DNA of 53,765 bases. It comes from Patescibacteria group bacterium. GTDB taxonomy: Bacteria > Patescibacteriota > Patescibacteriia > UBA9570 > JAHJKD01. Made by a program: the position numbers and the translations under genes. Of this stretch, positions 1 through 11,829 are shown one piece after another. Under the pieces are notes generated by a model. The model was not told the DNA's origin, searched no databases, and worked only from the letters and a program-made list of their open reading frames with translations. The DNA lies in assembly GCA_018822435.1 (NCBI GenBank), contig JAHJKD010000038.1:1-53765 (forward strand), given 5' to 3'. How positions within the stretch are numbered: position 1 is the first letter of the stretch; the number at the start of each line of letters is the position of its first letter.

Positions 1-37
1 GATATAAATTAATTAAAATAATTAACGGAGACGAACT

Positions 38-553
38 ATGAGAAATAAAAAGGGTTTTACCCTGATCGAACTCCTCATCGTCATTGCCATTATCGCATTA
101 TTGGCAACTTTGGCGATCATTTCTCTGACTACAGCTCAGAGAAAAGCAAGGGACACAAAAAGACTGGCTGATGTTAAATCTATTCAGTCCAGCGTAGAAT
201 TGTTTTTCAGCGATAACGCTGATTATCCCACGACTGGCATTGCCGTTCCTCCTGCCGCTGGTTTTAGACAGGACATGAGCACTTATATGCAGGTGCCAAA
301 TCCTCCTAACAATGATTCTAATTATGTCTATGCTGTTACTAACGATGGCACGACTGGTTATGTCGTACGTGGTACATTAGAGGACACCGGACATGAAGCC
401 ATGAATAATTCCGCCACTGGAACCATTGCCTTTGGAGCTGGTGCTACTCAATACGTTGGCGTCCAATGGACAAACGAAGCTGCTTACACTGCCTTTTCTG
501 CTGATTTCACTTGCGCTGTTGCCGATTCTGGCCTCTATTGTGCGACCGACTAA
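38..553 (+). CDS. Type IV pilin / type II secretion pseudopilin-like protein
   Basis: N-terminal prepilin motif KKGFTLIELLIVIAIIALLATLAI; GGAG upstream of ATG. Confidence 0.9.
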   Translation: MRNKKGFTLIELLIVIAIIALLATLAIISLTTAQRKARDTKRLADVKSIQSSVELFFSDNADYPTTGIAVPPAAGFRQDMSTYMQVPNPPNNDSNYVYAVTNDGTTGYVVRGTLEDTGHEAMNNSATGTIAFGAGATQYVGVQWTNEAAYTAFSADFTCAVADSGLYCATD

Positions 554-566
554 ATCTTAGTCAAAA

Positions 567-605
567 CCAAAAAAAGACCCCCTTCTAAAGGGGGTCTTTT
601 TTTGG
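567..605. terminator. Rho-independent terminator, near-perfect 16-bp stem, bidirectional
   Basis: CCAAAAAAAGACCCCC ttctaaa GGGGGTCTTTTTTTGG. Confidence 0.9.
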
Positions 606-611
606 TATAAT
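606..611 (+). promoter_or_regulatory. -10 box (TATAAT) 6 nt upstream of the ATG at 618; probable leaderless start
   Basis: ggTATAATtaatctATG. Confidence 0.6.
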
Positions 612-617
612 TAATCT

Positions 618-908
618 ATGAAAAAAACAAAATTCTGGTTGATTTTTAGCATTGCCGCCCTATGTTTGGTGATGATTTTTATGGGGGCTATGAGCTATGA
701 AGCCCTGCAAAGACAAGTTGCTAATTACTACTATGATCAGGCGGAGCAAGCAATGTATGAATTTAATAACGAAAAAAGCACGGAATATATTTTAAAGGCG
801 ATTGATTGGGAGCCGGAAGCAAGTAGTCCCGAATACGCTGAATTCCAGAGAAAGCGTTCCGAGTTCTTGGCCAATGAAGAAAATAAGAAAAAATATTTAG
901 GCGAATAA
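618..908 (+). CDS. Small single-pass membrane protein, hypothetical
   Basis: ORF with N-terminal hydrophobic segment, inside the pilus gene cluster. Confidence 0.7.
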   Translation: MKKTKFWLIFSIAALCLVMIFMGAMSYEALQRQVANYYYDQAEQAMYEFNNEKSTEYILKAIDWEPEASSPEYAEFQRKRSEFLANEENKKKYLGE

Positions 909-1670
909 ATGCAGAACGAAATAATACTTTATATTTCAATCATACTTTTAGGCCTCATGATAGGCAGCTTTTTAAACGCCTTAATCTACCGCTTAAAATC
1001 AGGAGACAGCATTGTTACCGAGCGGTCCAAATGCCCAGCCTGTAATCAGAAGCTGGGACCGGTCGACCTGATTCCGGTTTTTAGTTTTATCTGGCTTAAA
1101 GGTAAGTGCCGTTTTTGCAAAGCCGGCATTTCCTGGCAGTATCCGATCATAGAAATAATCACGACTGCTTTATTTGTTATTGGCTATTATTATTTTGGTT
1201 TGACCGGTGAACTAATTGCCTTCTGGGTCCTCACTTGCTTCATGATCATAATTTTCACTTATGACCTTAAGCATTATCTTATCCTGGATAAAGTAACAAT
1301 CCCAGGCATGATCGTGGCCTTGCTCTTTGCCCTGTTTATTTATCAGCTGAGTTTCTGGCAGATATTCATTGGTGCAATTATTGGCGGAGGAATTTTCTGG
1401 TTTCAATATGCTATTTCAAAAGGTAAATGGGTAGGCGGCGGCGATATTCGCCTCGGCCTGATGATGGGAATATTTCTTGGCTGGGAAAAACTTCTGGTCG
1501 CATTATTTTTGGCTTATTTAATAGGTGCCCTTTTTGCCATTGCTTTATTGATCGGAAAGAAAAAAGGCATGAAATCTGAATTGCCCTTTGGCACTTTCCT
1601 GGCTGCCTCGGCTGTTATTACACTTTTGTTTGGCGATCAGATAATTAACTGGTACTTAAGCTTGTTATGA
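909..1670 (+). CDS. pilD: Prepilin peptidase (PilD/A24 family)
   Basis: GSFLNALIYRLKSGDS, CPACNQKLGPVDLIPVFSFIWLKGKCRFCKAGISWQYPIIE, GGGDIRLG. Confidence 0.92.
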   Translation: MQNEIILYISIILLGLMIGSFLNALIYRLKSGDSIVTERSKCPACNQKLGPVDLIPVFSFIWLKGKCRFCKAGISWQYPIIEIITTALFVIGYYYFGLTGELIAFWVLTCFMIIIFTYDLKHYLILDKVTIPGMIVALLFALFIYQLSFWQIFIGAIIGGGIFWFQYAISKGKWVGGGDIRLGLMMGIFLGWEKLLVALFLAYLIGALFAIALLIGKKKGMKSELPFGTFLAASAVITLLFGDQIINWYLSLL

Positions 1671-2269
1671 ATAAACGAGGTTTTACACTAATCGAAATTT
1701 TAGTCAGTCTGGCTGCTATTGGCATTATGATGACTGTGGTTATTCTTCGTTTTCAGGGAGTGGCTTCCGCTGAGCGCAGTCTGAATATTTCTACTGATGA
1801 AATCAGGAGCGTGATCCAACTGGCCCAGGATTATTCTCGTTCATCATATGACTGTTGTGAAGGGGAGATTATTTATGCTTATGGAATTTTTGTTGATTTG
1901 GATAACACGCCTGGGCAATATCTAATATTTGCTGATAAAAATAATAATTTTATTTACGATGGCATTGCTACTGATGCGGTTATTGATGAATTTAATTTAC
2001 CTAATGATGTCGAATTTGATGACTGGTGGTATGATTTTGGCATGACCCGGCATGTCACCGGCGACCATACGCTTGCGTTTCCTATTCCTTCCGGCAATGC
2101 TTATGACGATGGTGTAGATATTTCCAGGGACCTTCGCATCGGCCTTGTTTATCCCGGCGCCCCCAAATATAAATATTTTTTCGTGGACGGCAGCTCGTGG
2201 CAGGTAACAGTTGTGCAGGAATTTCACGATGATCCCATTGATATTCCTCCCCCTCCCGGACCAAAATAA
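1667..2269 (+). CDS. Prepilin-type N-terminal cleavage/methylation protein (GspH/minor pilin-like)
   Basis: MNKRGFTLIEILVSLAAIG. Confidence 0.85.
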   Translation: MNKRGFTLIEILVSLAAIGIMMTVVILRFQGVASAERSLNISTDEIRSVIQLAQDYSRSSYDCCEGEIIYAYGIFVDLDNTPGQYLIFADKNNNFIYDGIATDAVIDEFNLPNDVEFDDWWYDFGMTRHVTGDHTLAFPIPSGNAYDDGVDISRDLRIGLVYPGAPKYKYFFVDGSSWQVTVVQEFHDDPIDIPPPPGPK

Positions 2270-2916
2270 TGAATATTTTTAATAACAAAAAAGGGCAATC
2301 ACTAGTCGAAGCCATTGGCGCGGTCGCTATTATTTTAACCGGCATTGTCGTGGTTGTAGCCATGCTTATTTATGCTATCAATGCCGCCCAAATTGCTTCC
2401 TTAAAAAATCAGGCTCATTTCTTGGCTGTAGAAGGAATAGAGTTAACTCGCTATCTTCGTGATAATAACTTTTTAGAAATTGAAGGTGGAGAAATAACTG
2501 GTACGCCTTTTGTTGATGTGGGTGCTTATTTTGGCGAAGATAGATATAATATTCCCCGCATTCAACCTGAAGCAGCTGCTCAAGATGAAAGATATTTTAA
2601 TTCTTTTTTTCTAAATAGTCAGGAAACTTGCAGCGATCATCCCTGCCGGCAGATTATTGACACGACTCCATTTTATACTAATGAAAACGGTTTGCTTGAA
2701 TCAGGTGAATCAGGCACTCTTTTTAACCGGTGGACAATATTATACGAGATATGCGAAGGTAACGTCATTATGGACACTGTTGGCCAAGAGTGCTCTGATT
2801 TGAGCCTGTTTACAATTGGCGTAAAAGTGGAATCTCATGTTGAATTCACCAAAGGGCCGAATACTCACGACTATGTTTTAGAAGAAGAGATATATAACTG
2901 GAAATATGATTATTAA
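2269..2916 (+). CDS. Minor pilin (PilV-like)
   Basis: KKGQSLVEAIGAVAIILTGIVVVVAML; operon context. Confidence 0.7.
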   Translation: MNIFNNKKGQSLVEAIGAVAIILTGIVVVVAMLIYAINAAQIASLKNQAHFLAVEGIELTRYLRDNNFLEIEGGEITGTPFVDVGAYFGEDRYNIPRIQPEAAAQDERYFNSFFLNSQETCSDHPCRQIIDTTPFYTNENGLLESGESGTLFNRWTILYEICEGNVIMDTVGQECSDLSLFTIGVKVESHVEFTKGPNTHDYVLEEEIYNWKYDY

Positions 2917-3448
2917 GAACCAACAAGGTCTATCAATTATTGAAATGGTCGTCGCTATGGCCGTGTTTATCCTGGCCATGACTTTAGCGATTGGTTTATT
3001 AATGTTATTCCTTCAAAATCCTGCCCTAATTTCGGGCCGGTATAACATGGAGCGGAGCACGCAGATTATTTTAGACGACATTCTCCATGATTTTAAAAAC
3101 TACCAGCTAGATTACGGCCGGTATCCTCTCAAAGAGATCCCTGATTGGTCTGTAAATGAAGACATCTATTTAATTAATAGTGAAGGCGAAGAAGTTACTT
3201 ATCATTATGACGGCACGAATATATACCGGCAAATTGGCAGCGGTGGCAATGAACAGCTAAATCCTGATACTTTTCAATTTACCCAAGCTTATTTTGCCAT
3301 CAATCCCCCGACCAGCCCGTGGGAAGAGCCGACCATGGAAAACTATCAGCCCATAATCACGGTAAAATTACAGGCGGAAACATTAAAAGCTGAACCTCAA
3401 GTTTATCAATTGCAGTCCACGGCTGTTTCCCGAATTTATTTAAGGTAA
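2906..3448 (+). CDS. Minor pilin (PilW-like)
   Basis: NQQGLSIIEMVVAMAVFILAMTLAIGLLML. Confidence 0.72.
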   Translation: MIIKNQQGLSIIEMVVAMAVFILAMTLAIGLLMLFLQNPALISGRYNMERSTQIILDDILHDFKNYQLDYGRYPLKEIPDWSVNEDIYLINSEGEEVTYHYDGTNIYRQIGSGGNEQLNPDTFQFTQAYFAINPPTSPWEEPTMENYQPIITVKLQAETLKAEPQVYQLQSTAVSRIYLR

Positions 3449-3451
3449 ATT

Positions 3452-4288
3452 ATGAAAAAGAACGAACAAGGCTCAATCATTGTTATCACAGTTATTATCA
3501 TGTTTGTTATTTCTGCCATAGCTATTAGTTTGATATTTGGCGTAATAAATTCAATCCGGTCTCTTACGGTCGTTCTTGATTCTACTAAAGCTTATTATGC
3601 GGCTGAAACAGGTTTAGAGCGGTCCCTTTATGAAATTAATCAGGAACGTCTGGCCAAGGGATTGATGTCTGACGCTTTGGCAACCAGCCGGGCTTTGAAT
3701 GAAAATTTGGATAATAACAGCAGTTATGAAATCAGAAGCGTAATAGCTACCGAAGATAATGCTTTTTTTGATTTAGAAAAATTAGAAGTAGCTGAAGTCG
3801 ATTATTTTGATCCAGACAATCCGACCCAGTCAATTATTACTGATCCCGCCTCTCAAGTAGACATCAGCTGGGATGACGGCGGTGATTGCGCCAGCTCGGC
3901 TGAAGTAGAAATTAGCGTGGGCCAATGGCAGGAAGGCCAATGGGCGGAAAGTCCTGATCAAATATTTAAATTTATTTCCACCACTTCGCCTGCTTCTTAT
4001 GGCCTGCTTACTAACTGGGTTTACCGCGTGCGCGCTCGCCCCCTTAATTGCGGTGTAAAAAATCTTGAAATTCAAGCATATGTAAATGATGCTACTCCTG
4101 ATCCTCCAATTATTCCGATTTACGGCCAGATCGGCATTACGTCATTGGGCCAAGCTGGTAAATCCCAGGCTGCTTTGCAAGCCCGGACAACTTGGAATGC
4201 CCCGGTCTATTCTCTTTATGATTTCGCCTTATTTTCTGAATGCGATATTATAAAAACTGGCGCTGCTCCGAGCGTCCTTTGTCCTTAA
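3452..4288 (+). CDS. PilX-like minor pilin / pilus assembly protein
   Basis: NEQGSIIVITVIIMFVISAIAISLIFG ... YYAAETGLERSLYE. Confidence 0.7.
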   Translation: MKKNEQGSIIVITVIIMFVISAIAISLIFGVINSIRSLTVVLDSTKAYYAAETGLERSLYEINQERLAKGLMSDALATSRALNENLDNNSSYEIRSVIATEDNAFFDLEKLEVAEVDYFDPDNPTQSIITDPASQVDISWDDGGDCASSAEVEISVGQWQEGQWAESPDQIFKFISTTSPASYGLLTNWVYRVRARPLNCGVKNLEIQAYVNDATPDPPIIPIYGQIGITSLGQAGKSQAALQARTTWNAPVYSLYDFALFSECDIIKTGAAPSVLCP

Positions 4289-4300
4289 GAAATATTTACT

Positions 4301-7180
<2,880 letters not shown>

Positions 7181-7189
7181 ATAAATTGG

Positions 7190-7440
7190 ACGCCTGGATT
7201 ATAACACGAAGTTACAAACCCAGACGTCCTTATCGTTCTAACTCCCCAATGAAGGGGAAGGAGCTGTCTCAACAGCAGCGTTTGAATTGGCACTGAAGGC
7301 CAGCTGCTGTTTCTGCTCAGAAGCGGAGGGTGACGCTCTTGTGCAGACCTACCTCATCCTTCATAGATTAGGCTGGGAGGCTTGCCCGGCTGGAACTGGG
7401 GTACGGGTGAACCGAACAAGCGTTGAGGTAATTCAAGCAT
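7190..7440. other. GC-rich, structured, non-coding segment between ligA and gatC; function unknown
   Basis: Inverted repeats AACAGCAGC/GCTGCTGTT and CCCC/GGGG; no long ORF that looks genuine; locally GC-rich relative to flanks. Confidence 0.4.
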
Positions 7441-7449
7441 ATAACTAAT

Positions 7450-7478
7450 TTGAATTAAGTCAATATATCCGCTATAAT
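7450..7478 (+). promoter_or_regulatory. Promoter of gatC: TTGAAT-N17-TATAAT, ATG 6 nt downstream of the -10
   Basis: TTGAAT 7450-7455, TATAAT 7473-7478, ATG at 7485. Confidence 0.7.
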
Positions 7479-7484
7479 ACCGGC

Positions 7485-7775
7485 ATGAAAATATCTCCTG
7501 AAGAAGTTAAAAAAATAGGCAAATTAGCCAAAATTACCTTATCTGAGGATGAAGTAAAAAAAATGAGTAAAGACCTTACCGCTGTTTTAGATTATGTGGA
7601 AAAACTAGATGAAGTCAAAACAGACAAAGTCGAGCCAACTTCCCAAGTAACCGGCTTACTGAACATCCGCCGCAAGGACAAAGTTGACTATGATTTTGAG
7701 CAATCAGACATGTTAGACTCTGCTCCGGAAGCAGAAGGCAATTTAATTAAAGTTAAAAAGATTTTTGATGATTAA
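7485..7775 (+). CDS. gatC: Asp-tRNA(Asn)/Glu-tRNA(Gln) amidotransferase subunit C
   Basis: EEVKKIGKLAKITLSEDEV ... VEPTSQVTG; adjacent to gatA. Confidence 0.93.
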   Translation: MKISPEEVKKIGKLAKITLSEDEVKKMSKDLTAVLDYVEKLDEVKTDKVEPTSQVTGLLNIRRKDKVDYDFEQSDMLDSAPEAEGNLIKVKKIFDD

Positions 7776-9165
7776 AGAACTAAGAGCTAAGCTAGATAGT
7801 GGCGAAACATCTTCCCAAAAATTAGTGGAAGAATATTTTGATAATATCAAGAAGCTTGATAAAGATTTAAATGCTTTTATTTCGGCAGACAAAGAAAAAG
7901 CCTTAGAGCGAGCTGGAGTTGCCGACAAGACCATAAAAAAAGGTGAGGCCGATATGCTTACGGGTATTCCTTTTGCCACTAAAGACAATTATTGCGTCAA
8001 ACATTATAAAACTACGGCTGGGTCAAAAATACTAGAAGACTATAAACCCCCTTATTCTGCCACAGCTATTAAAAAATTAGAAGAATGTCCTCTTCTGGGC
8101 AAAACCAACTGTGATGAATTTGCCATGGGCGCTTCCGGAGAAAACTCGGCTTACGGCCCGACCAAGAATCCGCATGGCCACGACCATGTCGCGGGCGGTT
8201 CCTCTTCCGGATCAGCCGCTGCAGTGGCCGCAGGCATGGCGCCATTTGCATTGGGCACAGACACAGGCGGTTCAGTCAGGTTGCCGGCTTCTTTTTGCGG
8301 CATTGTTGGCCTGCGTCCGACTTATGGCCGGATTTCTCGTTATGGCATCATAGCTATGGCTTCTTCTCTTGATGTTGTTGGCACGCTTACTCAAACTGTT
8401 GAAGACGCCGCCATAGTTTTAGATAATCTGGCTGGCCAGGACTCACTCGACTCTACCACGCCGCCTATTAAAAAAGACGACTACTTGAAAGAGATAGAAA
8501 AAGATATTAAAGGCATGAAGATTGGCGTACCCATTGAATATATCAATGCTGAGGGGATTGACGAAAAAGTTAAAAAAGAAATTAACGAAGCAATAGCAAA
8601 ATTTAAAGACATGGGAGCGGAAGTAGAAGAGATGTCTTTGCCGCATACAGAATACGCCGTTGCGACATACTATATTATTGTCAGTTCTGAAGTGTCTTCA
8701 AACCTGGCCCGATATGATGGCGTCAAATACGGTCTGCGCATACCTGGTGAAACTTTAGAACAAATGTACACTGATACCCGCACCATTGGATTTGGCTGGG
8801 AAGTAGAACGCCGCATCCTTATGGGGACTTTTTCCCTTTCCGCTGGATACCAGGACAAGTATTATCAAAAAGCCCAAAAAGTACGCACTTTAATAAAACA
8901 GGACTTTGACAAAGCCTTTAAGAAATATGACATTCTCCTTACCCCAACCTCACCCACTCCGGCTTTCAAGCTGGGCGAAAAAACTAAAGATCCTTTAAGC
9001 ATGTATTTGATGGATGTTTTTACGGCTCCTTCATCTCTGGCTGGTGTTCCTGCCCTCTCGGTTCCGGCTGGTTCCGTGGATGGTTTGCCCATAGGTCTGC
9101 AACTTATCGGCCCGCAATTCGGGGAAAGACGCATATTAAGAGCTGGTCATAAATTATTGCCCTAA
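7765..9165 (+). CDS. gatA: Asp-tRNA(Asn)/Glu-tRNA(Gln) amidotransferase subunit A
   Basis: Amidase signature GGSSSGSAAAVAAGMAPFALGTDTGGSVRLPASFCG. Confidence 0.97.
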   Translation: MMIKELRAKLDSGETSSQKLVEEYFDNIKKLDKDLNAFISADKEKALERAGVADKTIKKGEADMLTGIPFATKDNYCVKHYKTTAGSKILEDYKPPYSATAIKKLEECPLLGKTNCDEFAMGASGENSAYGPTKNPHGHDHVAGGSSSGSAAAVAAGMAPFALGTDTGGSVRLPASFCGIVGLRPTYGRISRYGIIAMASSLDVVGTLTQTVEDAAIVLDNLAGQDSLDSTTPPIKKDDYLKEIEKDIKGMKIGVPIEYINAEGIDEKVKKEINEAIAKFKDMGAEVEEMSLPHTEYAVATYYIIVSSEVSSNLARYDGVKYGLRIPGETLEQMYTDTRTIGFGWEVERRILMGTFSLSAGYQDKYYQKAQKVRTLIKQDFDKAFKKYDILLTPTSPTPAFKLGEKTKDPLSMYLMDVFTAPSSLAGVPALSVPAGSVDGLPIGLQLIGPQFGERRILRAGHKLLP

Positions 9166-9219
9166 ATCTTAAAAAATGTTAAAATCTAGGCAACAATAAA
9201 TAACTAAAATACAAAAAAT

Positions 9220-9588
9220 ATGAAAATTCTGCTCGTGGAAGACGACGAAATGCTCCACAATATGTATACCCAGAAGTTTAAGACTAAAGGATATGAAGTT
9301 ATGTCTGCTTACAATGGATCCGAAGGCGTAAAAATGGCCGAAGCGGAAACTCCTGATTTAATCCTGATGGATATTATCATGCCGAAGATGGACGGTTTTG
9401 TGGCTTTGAAAAAGATCCGCAAATCAAAAAATATTGGTGAAACACCGGTTATTATTTTAACTAATTTAGGCCAGGAAGAAGATATCAAAAAGGGCAAAGA
9501 ACTAGGCGCTGACGATTACTTTATCAAAGCCAATCATACTCCGGCTGAAGTCGTGGAAAAAGTAGAAGCTGTCTTAAAAAAGAAATAA
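9220..9588 (+). CDS. Single-domain response regulator (CheY-like receiver)
   Basis: ILLVEDDEMLHNMY ... DLILMDIIMPKMDGF ... GADDYFIKA. Confidence 0.93.
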   Translation: MKILLVEDDEMLHNMYTQKFKTKGYEVMSAYNGSEGVKMAEAETPDLILMDIIMPKMDGFVALKKIRKSKNIGETPVIILTNLGQEEDIKKGKELGADDYFIKANHTPAEVVEKVEAVLKKK

Positions 9589-9606
9589 TTAACAAAATTC
9601 TTCGAC

Positions 9607-9722
9607 CCTTCGATACGCCTCTCACCTCGCTCCGCTCGCTTCGGGCTACTCAGGGCACTCAGAATTTTTTCGAGTGATCCTGAGTGATTTTTGGAGCGGA
9701 GCGGAAAAAATTGTATCGAAGG
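9607..9722. repeat. Long imperfect palindromic intergenic repeat upstream of ndk
   Basis: CCTTCGATAC/GTATCGAAGG, CGCTCCGCTC/GAGCGGAGCG and ACTCAGGgcACTC/GAGTGatCCTGAGT arms; related sequence at about 20805-20868 in opposite orientation. Confidence 0.7.
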
Positions 9723-9745
9723 ATTATGGATTAATAGAAAAAACT

Positions 9746-10207
9746 ATGGAAAGAACATTAGTTATCACAAAACCAGATGCATTGCAGAGAAATCTGTTGG
9801 GGGAAATCATCGGGCGCTTGGAAAAAAAAGGTTTAAAGCTTGTGGGCATGAAAATGATGTCGATTGATGACCTCAAAGTAGAAGAACATTATTCTCATCA
9901 TGTTGATAAGCCGTTTTTCGCCTCTTTAAAAAAATTCATGCAATCATCCCCGGTTGTATGCATGGTCTGGGAAGGCAATGAAGCAGTTGCGGCTGTCCGC
10001 TTGATCGCTGGTGAAACAAAGGGCAGTGAGGCTGATGCCGGCACTATCCGCGGCGATCTGTCCATGTCTGTCCAGGCCAATGTTGTCCATGTATCTGATT
10101 CCGTTGAAAATGCTAACCTGGAAGTAGCCAGATTTTTCGAAAAAGACGAAATCTTTGATTACAAAAAACTTGATATGCATTACGTCTACTTCGGTGACGA
10201 TGAATAA
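9746..10207 (+). CDS. ndk: Nucleoside diphosphate kinase
   Basis: MERTLVITKPDALQRNLLGEIIGRLEKKGLKLV; start trimmed from 9674 because the ORF extension lies in the repeat. The catalytic His region is divergent (NVVHVSDS). Confidence 0.92.
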   Translation: MERTLVITKPDALQRNLLGEIIGRLEKKGLKLVGMKMMSIDDLKVEEHYSHHVDKPFFASLKKFMQSSPVVCMVWEGNEAVAAVRLIAGETKGSEADAGTIRGDLSMSVQANVVHVSDSVENANLEVARFFEKDEIFDYKKLDMHYVYFGDDE

Positions 10208-10230
10208 ATTTTTTTCGGTAAAATAAAATT

Positions 10231-11685
10231 ATGGCCGAAAAAGCATTGAAATTATTTCATAGGTATCCTAACACTGAGAGAAAACCGATCGGTGAAATAC
10301 CGGAATTTTTTGATTTTGATCCAGATGAAAAGGAGGAAAAAACCGGTCAACGCGTCCGGGATTTTATAAAAGGATATTTCAAGACGATGATTGAAATAAA
10401 CCGTACTGCTGAAAGAGAAGGAATGAGACCTGCCAAACTAAAACTTGTCGAGAAATTTCTTAAAGACTTGGATTGGGCTACTATCGATGAGGAAGTTGAC
10501 ATGGAAGCCGCCGAGCAAAAGCTGGAATGCGCTGCAAAAAAGGCCTCTCAATTTACAGAAGAGCTGATTGATAAATTTTCCCCTCGCCGCCGCCTTATGC
10601 GCGAATTACCGAGTGTGGCTGCTGATAACAATGTCGTATCTTTGATCCAGCGGACTCGCCAGCTTATCCGAGAAATGCATGAGATGAAAAGGGAAAAAAT
10701 TTTGAAAATTGATGACTGGGCCGCCATAGAAAGGGAATATTTTGAAATCGTCCGTAAACTTCTTCTTACTAAAGATTTTTTAGAAATTGATTTTACTAAA
10801 GGTGGAGAAGGCGCCCTAGAGTCAGATAGGAAAAAAATGGAAACAGAAATCAAAAGAGAAGGAGTATTCAAAATGGAAGACGGTGAGATATTAAAAGAAG
10901 ATAAAACCATCCGGACTTTTATAGATCCGAAAACCGGAGAATGTAAATATTCTTTCTTAGAAGGATATTCTCATGATCCTGACAGCGAAGAATTAAAAAA
11001 GAAATTAGAAGGACTGGAAGAGTTAGATGTTGATGCCCAGGTCAGATACATGAAAATGCCCAGTTTGCTTCGTGATGTCTTGATTAAGAAAGGGACTTTA
11101 AAAGCCGAAGATGATGACGATGTGTATGTGCCTATTGTTTTTCAATCCCGCATAAAAAATCCCTTGTCTCAGGAATCAAAAGTTTTACGTGAACCCGGCG
11201 TTCTTAATCCCGGCGAGGTGCTAGATATACGGGGAATGAGATTTATACCCATTAGTATCGACGGGGAAGAGGATGTTCGTCTGAATCAACTAATATTAGA
11301 GAAATTACTGGATAAAATTTTTCCCGGCCCAGGCACGGCCCGCAGTGTCCGCTATGCCAAGGACAAGCGGCCGAAAAAGAGCTCACCCAGCCTGCGTATT
11401 GATGCTTTTAAAGATCGTTTTAAGGGCAAAGATTGGGAAGTTCAGGTTCAGAGCATGACTAATTATATTAGTTCCCGCACTATGGCCAGTGATAAAATAA
11501 ATCATGACTTATATCGTGCCCATCAGCATATGGACGGGACATTTCCAAATTTATTTCCAAAATTTATATATGGTATTGATTGGCAATCTCTTGATGAACA
11601 AAGAAAAGTAACGGCCCTAGTAGAGAGAAGAACCCGAAATAATCTTAGAGACGAAGGCATTAGCTTGCGTGAGAAAGAAATTTAA
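10231..11685 (+). CDS. Hypothetical 484-aa protein, possibly a divergent RelA/SpoT-synthetase-fold protein
   Basis: SRIKNPLSQESKV ... LDIRGMRFIPIS ... FPGPGTARSVRYAKDKRPKKSS ... WEVQVQSMTNY order resembles (RxKS..K)-(DxxGxR)-(VQIRT). Confidence 0.5.
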   Translation: MAEKALKLFHRYPNTERKPIGEIPEFFDFDPDEKEEKTGQRVRDFIKGYFKTMIEINRTAEREGMRPAKLKLVEKFLKDLDWATIDEEVDMEAAEQKLECAAKKASQFTEELIDKFSPRRRLMRELPSVAADNNVVSLIQRTRQLIREMHEMKREKILKIDDWAAIEREYFEIVRKLLLTKDFLEIDFTKGGEGALESDRKKMETEIKREGVFKMEDGEILKEDKTIRTFIDPKTGECKYSFLEGYSHDPDSEELKKKLEGLEELDVDAQVRYMKMPSLLRDVLIKKGTLKAEDDDDVYVPIVFQSRIKNPLSQESKVLREPGVLNPGEVLDIRGMRFIPISIDGEEDVRLNQLILEKLLDKIFPGPGTARSVRYAKDKRPKKSSPSLRIDAFKDRFKGKDWEVQVQSMTNYISSRTMASDKINHDLYRAHQHMDGTFPNLFPKFIYGIDWQSLDEQRKVTALVERRTRNNLRDEGISLREKEI

Positions 11686-11701
11686 TTTGTGGAAAATACA
11701 C

Positions 11702-11729
11702 TTGCCAAAAATAAAAAGCCTGATATAAT
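11702..11729 (+). promoter_or_regulatory. Promoter TTGCCA-N16-TATAAT, similar to the tuf promoter at 32083-32110
   Basis: CTTGCCAAAAATAAAAAGCCTGATATAATG vs CTTGCCAAAATAAAAGCCTGTGTTATAATC. Confidence 0.65.
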
Positions 11730-11738
11730 GACCCTGTT

Positions 11739-11798
11739 ATGAATTATATATCTACTAAGCTCAACTTATTTATTTTTAAGAACCACTTCAAGCGGTAG
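11739..11798 (+). CDS. Putative 19-aa leader peptide MNYISTKLNLFIFKNHFKR
   Basis: ATG 9 nt after the -10; stop codon lies in a possible antiterminator arm. Confidence 0.35.
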   Translation: MNYISTKLNLFIFKNHFKR

Positions 11799-11829
11799 AA
11801 TTTTCATATTTTAGGAAGATGATAATTAT

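Noticed and set aside
3452-4288. PilX-like gene as a non-pilin because it lacks Glu at position +5
   Set aside because: PilX-type minor pilins frequently lack E5; operon context and the YAAETGLER motif support a pilus role.
7380-7430. ggctggaactggggtacgggtgaaccg as a T-box or similar tRNA-sensing leader for gatCA
   Set aside because: No T-box consensus (AGGGTGGNACCGCG) and gatC has its own downstream promoter.
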